A stretch of 46,269 nt of DNA from Chara braunii. Taxonomy: Eukaryota > Streptophyta > Charophyceae > Charales > Characeae. The stretch spans positions 106,401 through 152,669 of the forward strand of contig BFEA01000501.1 of NCBI GenBank assembly GCA_003427395.1, in the 5' to 3' direction. This document shows positions 41,191-46,269 of the stretch, piece after piece. The first letter of the stretch is position 1. The number at the start of each line of letters is the position of its first letter. The notes beneath the pieces are model-generated. The model worked only from the letters and a program-made list of their open reading frames with translations, was not told the DNA's origin and did not search any database. A program made the translations under genes and the position numbers.

Positions 41191-41505
41191 GCTGGACCGA
41201 TTTCCAGCAGATACAAATCACAGTAGTGTAATACACATTACATCATGATTAGGGTTTCGCCTGATAGGATTGATGTCTCATTTTTCTGCAAGATTCTATA
41301 GGTCAGATCGACAGGGACGCTGGACTTGTTTTCCAGCACACACATTCACACCATGGCACAAGGATGCTGGACCTGATTTCCAGCAGATATATTTTCATCA
41401 TTTGTATTGGGACGCTGGACCCGGTTTCCAGCAGGTGTAGCTCCCCACCAATAGATGGAGCCTTCGACGTTGGGGCCTACTTGAAAAAAAAAAAAAAAAA
41501 AAAAA
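41191..41505 (+). repeat. Cluster of four LINE-end hairpins with A-tail
   Basis: GCTGGACCGATTTCCAGC (41191), GCTGGACTTGTTTTCCAGC (41319), GCTGGACCTGATTTCCAGC (41366) and GCTGGACCCGGTTTCCAGC (41414). Stem GCTGGA/TCCAGC is constant and the loop varies. The last copy carries the full 3' module (GCTCCCCACCAATAGATGGA) and A22 at 41484-41505, so it is a severely 5'-truncated LINE or a SINE using the same tail. Confidence 0.85.
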
Positions 41506-41869
41506 GGGACAACATAGTAGTCCTATCCGCTAGGGCCATCCATTCCACGCAGATCTCACCGCGCTGCTTTTTTCATAAACTGTTCAGTTCTTTTCACTTT
41601 TTCCATGTCTTCCAAATGAAAATGGACCCCCCTCCCATTGGCCATGCATTAAAAAGAGAAAAGAAAATGCATGTGAGGGGCGACTTCTCCCTAGAGCACA
41701 TTATTTTCGGGTAGAGAGCAGTCATCGTTCCCTGAAAAATAATTCAGAAAAGTGGAATAAAAATCAGGAGATTGAAAAATATTGTGACCCTGGCAGTTGC
41801 CCTGTGAGAATGGGAAGCATCGTCCTTCCAGGCCCCTAAGTTCAGCATCAGAGGCTGGCGCAGCACTGT
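41506..41869. other. Gene-free stretch
   Basis: Nothing recognisable. Confidence 0.4.
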
Positions 41870-41880
41870 AGTGTATCGGG

Positions 41881-42032
41881 CTCGTAATACAGCCCCATAC
41901 ATTTTAAGAAACCTGTCAACGGCTCAGACCCAGAAACTGAATTACGCAGGACCACTAGCAGCATTCAGTCTGCTCCCACATTTTGAATGTATCGGACCAA
42001 GGACGGCTCCAGATACATTTCGTATGCTGTGT
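41881..42032. repeat. Paired TGTATCGG hairpins
   Basis: TGTATcGGGCT / AGCCCcATACA (about 41882-41912) and AATGTATC-GGA / TCC-a-GATACATT (about 41987-42021). Between them AGCAG/CTGCT and CCTG/CAGG also pair. The motif start is shared while the inner stem differs. Confidence 0.55.
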
Positions 42033-42118
42033 TGACTTTCCCCCCCTCTTTTTTCTTTTTTCTATTTTTTCTATTTCTTTTTTCTATTTTTAATTATTTC
42101 TTGAAGTCTCTTTAATAC

Positions 42119-42182
42119 GGAAAACACATGTGTCCCGGATATAGCTTAGGCTAATCCGGGTGCTAGTGGGACCGTGCCCCCG
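42119..42182. repeat. Inverted partner of 30098-30160
   Basis: Reverse complement of the left copy, about 90% identical, 12 kb away and in opposite orientation. Inside it CCCGGAT (42134-42140) and ATCCGGG (42154-42160) pair. Confidence 0.8.
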
Positions 42183-42502
42183 TGATCTACTGCACAACCC
42201 TCTTTGAGGGCATACTCACACTTGCACACAGACAAATGTATCGAACTAATTTCAAGGCCAAATTCATGTTTCGTTTTTTTTTTCTTCTTTGAGATTCATT
42301 GCTTTGTTTTTTATTTCCTTACTTTACTTTTAAATTCTGACAAAAACGCCATGGGGCTGATACACCCAAACTGCGCCTTGCTCACATTAGCACTCAGGAG
42401 AATGCATCCAACTGCATTCACATCCACAGCATTGTTGTTTGTGTTTCTTTTTTTGCTGGTTTTGTTTTCCAACTGGTCCCCCCAGCCTCGGCCTGTCCAG
42501 CT
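42183..42502. other. Gene-free stretch
   Basis: ORFs on both strands here have no known motif. Confidence 0.35.
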
Positions 42503-42640
42503 ACTGGTACTTCCAGGCTTGGTAGGCTCGACTGGTACTTCCAGGCTTGGTAGGCTCGAGATACCGGTCGCTGGAGGCTTGGACTTCATAGCTGGGCCAA
42601 GTACTCGTGGATTAACGCGCCGCATTTTGGGGGGTACCGG
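42503..42640. repeat. 28-bp tandem duplication and MITE end
   Basis: ACTGGTACTTCCAGGCTTGG plus TAGGCTCG occurs at 42503-42530 and again exactly at 42531-42558. ATAGCTGGGCCAAGTACTCG at 42588-42607 is the inverted terminal repeat of the 45.6-kb MITE, and TTAACGCGCCGCATTTTGGG at 42611 is the subterminal block shared with 29847. Confidence 0.75.
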
Positions 42641-42838
42641 TCCAAAATGGCTGGCAGTGCAAGCCAAAAGCAGGCTAGCATCCCTTCGTTTTTTTGATGC
42701 GCAAATTAAATTGAAATGAGCCAATTTCTCGTCAAGTTCAACCTCGCATACATCCATGAACATTTGCATGAGAGTTCAGACGTGAGAAGCCAAATCAGAC
42801 CCCTGGTTTTTGGTTTCAGTTAGTCGGAGGTATGGGAC

Positions 42839-43002
42839 GCTGGACCCCGTTTTCCAGCACAGTGGTTTTTCTCTGATTGTGTCATGCTCATGGTTTTGTC
42901 TCAACTTTAACCTATGAAGTTCATAAGGGACGCTGAGCCCGGTTCTCAGCACGTGATGCTTCCCACGGAGCCTGTTTTTTTTTAAAAAAAAGAAAAAAAA
43001 AA
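42839..43002 (+). repeat. Two LINE-end hairpins, one with compensated stem, and A-tail
   Basis: GCTGGACCCCGTTTTCCAGC at 42839-42858 and GCTGAGCCCGGTTCTCAGC at 42932-42950. In the second, GGA/TCC of the stem has become GAG/CTC on both sides. It is followed by the GCTTCCCACGGAGCC module and A-rich DNA to 43002. Confidence 0.85.
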
Positions 43003-43286
43003 GGCCTCCCAGGCACAGCGACTGGCCCATCGACCTGCTGACCCCTGGCCGGTATGGCCCACCTGCTGTAGCAGGTATCGCTGGTGGGTCCAGCTCCGGC
43101 ATGTTCCCTCGTTGGAGGCTGAAGCACTGATGTGGCTGCTACGGGGTTCCCGTAATACTACGATCACAATAAAAAAGGGCTGAAAGGCCATCCTGTCCAG
43201 ATTTGACAGGTAATTGAATTGGTTGGGAAAAAAAAAAAAGGGTTACTCAGTTCTGTAGTTCCACAGTTCAGGGTGATACCCGTAAT
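43003..43286. other. Gene-free stretch with a 13-bp direct repeat
   Basis: CCCGTAATACTAC occurs at 43148 and 43280, 132 bp apart, with an A12 run at about 43228-43239 between them. It may be a target duplication, but no element body is recognised. Confidence 0.4.
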
Positions 43287-43420
43287 ACTACTAGCCGCTG
43301 TCGTCTTCACCCGAATAGAATGCCTGGTCATTATAGCTGTATTTGGCACAATTTCCAGTCTCGGTGCAGCTATAATGAGCAGGTATTTCTATTCGAGTGA
43401 AGACGACAGCGGCTAGTAGT
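43287..43420. repeat. Long foldback, 53-nt arms
   Basis: Arm 1 43287-43339 (ACTACTAGCCGCTGTCGTCT..) and arm 2 43367-43420 are reverse complements with only about five mismatches and one gap. The loop is 27 nt. The outermost 24 bp are perfect. It resembles a microRNA precursor or a small foldback transposon. The ORFs on both strands are just its two arms read through. Confidence 0.85.
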
Positions 43421-43602
43421 TCATGAAACCTACGAGGCGATCGCATTAACGAGAAACTAACCACCACATTGTCTTCTTGCAGAACGATAATGTGTGAAGC
43501 ACCCAGAGTAACATGCATTAAGCAGAACACTCAAGAGACGAGCTAAGACAGAGAAGAGCATGTCTTCCGCTGCAGGAATGCTCCAAAAAGTGGTGTTTTT
43601 GC

Positions 43603-44024
43603 ACTTACGCAGGATCCGAGGGGAGCCGCAAGATCCGGATACCTGCGGCATTGACGATACTTCCGACAGTACCCTGGTGTTCCGTCCCGCTGATCATCTC
43701 CATGCCAAGCGCCATAAGAACAGCCACCATCCACTGGCTTACAAATACCGTTTGTGTCGGATCGATTTCTTCGTTATCGTCAGCCTCTCCTTCCTCTCCT
43801 CGAATAGCGTCCACTCCATCCCCAACCTCTCTCTCGTTGTCCTTTTCATCAACATCATCCATGTCAGCACTTGCTTCCAAACCGGCCATCACCCTCTCCC
43901 ATAGCCCATCCACACCCTCTTGATCGTCGCCGAATTCCGTGTAGAGCCCCGTGGTGTCCAGATGAGACACCAAGGGGACCCCCAAATTCGGAACCCAGGC
44001 AACAGCTGTCTCCATGGCAGCCAT
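43603..44024 (-). CDS. Possible exon of unknown minus-strand gene
   Basis: Open for 139 codons from an ATG-ATG start (second in good context, GCCATGG): WVPNLGVPLVSHLDTTGLYT, DGLWERVMAGLEASADMDDV, an acidic stretch (EEGEADDNEEIDPT), then a hydrophobic FVSQWMVAVLMALGMEM. The codon after ILRLPSDPA runs into GTAAGT at about 43602, a consensus donor. No family is recognised. It could pair with the candidate exon at 44762-44880. Low confidence: an overlapping plus-strand ORF exists. Confidence 0.35.
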
Positions 44025-44761
44025 CTATCAACTAGGAATCAACTGCCGATTGGAGAAGCCCTCGTATGTATGGTTTCAGTTCGTTCTGCCGTTTCTGCCT
44101 TCCCCTTTTGATCTTCTCCGCTGCCGCCGAGATCCACTTCAGATCGACCACAGTCCGGACGCCTGTTCCTGGTCCGTTACAGTGCCTGCCCGGATAGGTG
44201 TTGTTCCAGGCGATTGACTATGCCAATTCACATGCTCGATTGTCTCGATAGCGACGCAATGTCTCACAATAGATTGGCACGCTGGCCACTTCTGGCCGCG
44301 TGCAGATATGTGGAGCACGTGCAGGACAATAGATGGTCCTTCTACAGCGTGCCAAGTAAGGTGTCGCTCCGGAACGACGACTGGTTTGTGCTGCTGCTGA
44401 TTCTGTCAGTGACGTAGAAATCGTTAGGCGTCATTCCTAGTTCGCCGCCAGCTCAGACGTGCAACAGCAGATCTCCCACGTCAGGCTTCATTCCCAGTTT
44501 TCGCCAGCTCACAGACGTAATCTGCCCAGCAGCTGACATTCATAATTACGATGGTTATCAGGGTTGAGACCCTCAATTTCACGATATTTCCAGAGGCAAA
44601 AAAACTCTCAACATACCTGTCACAACATAAGCTCAATAAGTCATGATCATGACATATAATCTACAGTAATAACTTCCATAACAATCTCGAATTACCCAGG
44701 GCCGGTCACCTGTGGATATATTTCAAGACTGCCGCCCTTTTTTTTTTTTTTTTTAAACCTG
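44025..44761. other. Gene-free or intronic stretch
   Basis: The plus-strand ORF 44214-44417 ends DDWFVLLLILSVT and has ordinary codon use but no recognisable domain. T16-18 lies at about 44737-44754. If the flanking minus-strand exons are real, this is their intron. Confidence 0.3.
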
Positions 44762-44880
44762 CCCAGCAGATCCCCCGCCACAGCGTCGGGTGAACAATCA
44801 AGAGCCTGCATTCTCCTTTGTGTATATTCATCGGCCCTTTCACTCGTGGTGGCCATAGCCATCGTTAGTTCGTTCTGCAA
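44762..44880 (-). CDS. Possible first exon of unknown minus-strand gene
   Basis: MAMATTSERADEYTQRRMQA, then LDCSPDAVAGDLLGRF, followed by CAG|GTTTAA as a possible donor and an A-run. It looks like a soluble, helix-rich protein start. No family is recognised. Confidence 0.25.
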
Positions 44881-44998
44881 TCCCGCCTTTAGCCCTCTTC
44901 GCCGTGAAATCACAGAAGAAACGCACCACAATCATGGGTCATCGGCAAATCTAAATTAGAGCAGCAGTCAATCAATCAGACAAGAAACCCCCTCAACA

Positions 44999-45387
44999 GA
45001 GTTCGGCATCGCTCTACTTACTGTACACTCTCCGAATTTGGAGAGTTCGGCATCGCTCTACTTACTGTACACTATACACCTGCCAAATCGCTTGGATAGC
45101 TGTCAGATATCGGTCAGAGATTGCACTATACACCTGCCAAATCGCTTGGATAGCTGTCAGATATCGGTCGGAGATTGCACTCTCCGTCGGTGTATAGTTC
45201 CCAGCCTGCAAAAGTCGTTACTCGGATACTCCTCAAAGGAAACCACAGACCCGCTGCGTTTTTGTATGGTGAACCTCAAGTCTGGACGGACAAATNGNTG
45301 TNTTCTAGTGCTGTTAGGGTGTTGCATAGTGAACTCAGGAACTGGAGACTTTGTATAGCAGATAGTAAGTGGAGCGACGCCGGGTTC
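44999..45387. repeat. MITE-like element with internal duplications
   Basis: Left end GAGTTCGGCATCGCTCTACT (44999), duplicated 44 bp on at 45043. The right end, GATAGTAAGTGGAGCGACGC to 45387, is its inverted match (about 20 of 25). A 54-bp unit (CACTATACACCTGCC...) is tandemly duplicated at 45070-45123 and 45124-45177 with one change. A second right-end-like copy lies at 45434-45465. CTCTCC/GGAGAG hairpin at about 45028-45045. Three ambiguous bases near 45297-45302. Confidence 0.65.
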
Positions 45388-45648
45388 TATACATTTTTTC
45401 GCGGTCTGACAGCTATACGGCAACGATACGAAATTGTGTATAGCGGACAGTAGTGGAGCAAGACCCAGTGTGACGCGAGAAGGCGGGAAACAAAAGTTGA
45501 ATCATCCTCATATTTGGTTTCATTCATTGAACTCAAGTCTGCCTTTCAACAGTGCATGATGTACCACGTCCTATTTCTCCTAGTGGACAAACCATATCCT
45601 TGGCGGCTTGGACGTGTCCGCTACAGGCAATTTCAGCGCAAAATATTA

Positions 45649-45851
45649 AACCACCAGTACTTGGCCCAGCTATCGATGCCGGGCTTTGAATGCCCCTGCG
45701 CGCCAATTTTCGCCGAAGCGCCGGGGTACCGTTTCAAAAATTTTTAGGCTGGCGTTTCCAGCCATTGTGGTCCGGTACCCTGAAGCCCTGAAGGCGCGGC
45801 GCGTTAACGGGAAAGCGCCGCGGCCGATAGCTGGGCCAAGCACTGGTGGTT
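45649..45851. mobile_element. MITE with 27-bp TIRs and TA target duplication
   Basis: AACCACCAGTACTTGGCCCA.. (45649-45675) and its inverse (45825-45851) match at 26 of 27 bases. TA flanks both sides (45647-45648 and 45852-45853), as in Tc1/mariner-type insertions. It is 203 bp long, non-coding, with further subterminal inverted blocks (GGTACC, GCGCGCC/GGCGCGGC). Fragments of the family are at 29802 and 42588. Confidence 0.8.
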
Positions 45852-46214
45852 TAAAAAACAAAATATTCAAAAACAAACTATATTGGCCCATAGTGCAAAC
45901 ATCAAAAAGGGAAACCGGCCAAAGAAAATGACAAACAAAAAAAAAAAAAACACCATAAGACCCTAACACAAAAACACTGTCCGATAGCTGAAATTCAACG
46001 AAATGCCAACTTTTTAATTATTGATCCAAACATGTCAAAAGGCGCGGCGCGTTAACGGGAAAGCACCGCGGCCGATAGCTGGGCCAAGCACTGGTGATTT
46101 AAAAAACAAAATATTCAAAAACAAACTAGATTGGCCAATAGTGCAAACATCAAAAAGGGAAACAGGCAAAAGAAAATGAAAAAAAAAAACAAAAAACTAT
46201 AAGACCCTAACACA
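45791..46214. repeat. Two about 170-bp direct repeats
   Basis: AAGGCGCGGCGCGTTAACGG ... AAGACCCTAACAC occurs at 45791-45969 and 46039-46214, about 90% identical, 248 bp apart. Each begins inside the MITE right half and runs into flanking A-rich DNA, so MITE and flank were duplicated together. Confidence 0.85.

Positions 46215-46269
<55 letters not shown>
46211..46269. repeat. (CA)n and poly-A at window end
   Basis: CACACACACACACACAC is followed by A only to the window edge (about 41 A). It may be an assembly edge. Confidence 0.9.

Overview
The window looks like repeat-rich nuclear DNA from a green-lineage eukaryote. A streptophyte alga (Chara-like) is my best guess, with moderate confidence. 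The signs are Ty3-type retrotransposons with chromodomains, an L1-type LINE with a plant-style zf-RVT tail, a Penelope-like element (PLE) whose GIY-YIG nuclease lies upstream of the reverse transcriptase, plant telo-boxes (AAACCCTAA), spliceosomal GTAAGT sites and many microsatellites. There are no bacterial operons, no CRISPR array and no rRNA or intact tRNA. Almost everything recognisable is mobile-element debris broken by stops and frameshifts. A 783-bp assembly gap lies at 23684-24466.

Layout. 1-830: a Ty3 integrase scrap (+). 830-10800: gene-free DNA dense in hairpins, including two repeat families (about 4740-5320 and 5820-6270) whose copies keep the same loop while their stems differ but stay self-complementary. 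10834-16027: a nearly full but decayed Ty3 element B (-), in the order gag, CCHC, protease, RT, RNase H, integrase, chromo-like tail. 17611-19270: Ty3 element C (-), 3' half with a clear chromodomain. 19649-20058: a dispersed repeat plus a CT microsatellite that cuts into element D. 20060-28483: Ty3 element D (-), with a truncated integrase, RNase H, RT, protease, zinc knuckle, assembly gap, capsid-like gag, a long purine-rich leader and a candidate primer-binding site.

28100-30330: a tRNA-like (SINE-type) head, tandem repeats and MITE ends. 30478-39784: an L1-type LINE (+) split by a 5-kb PLE (+). The PLE has an upstream ORF with a CCHC knuckle and a coiled coil, then GIY-YIG, then a telomerase/PLE-type RT. 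It begins at a TTC microsatellite. 39937-40728: an asparagine-rich ORF that may be a host exon. 41190-43002: more copies of the LINE 3'-end hairpin and A-tail. 43287-43420: a near-perfect 134-nt foldback. 43600-44900: possible exons of a minus-strand gene. 45000-46269: MITEs and direct repeats ending in poly-A.

The pieces do not form a pathway. The window records nested insertions. The two most interesting items are the permuted-domain PLE with a gag-like partner ORF, nested in a LINE, and the constant-loop/covarying-stem hairpin families, which I could not assign to any element I know.
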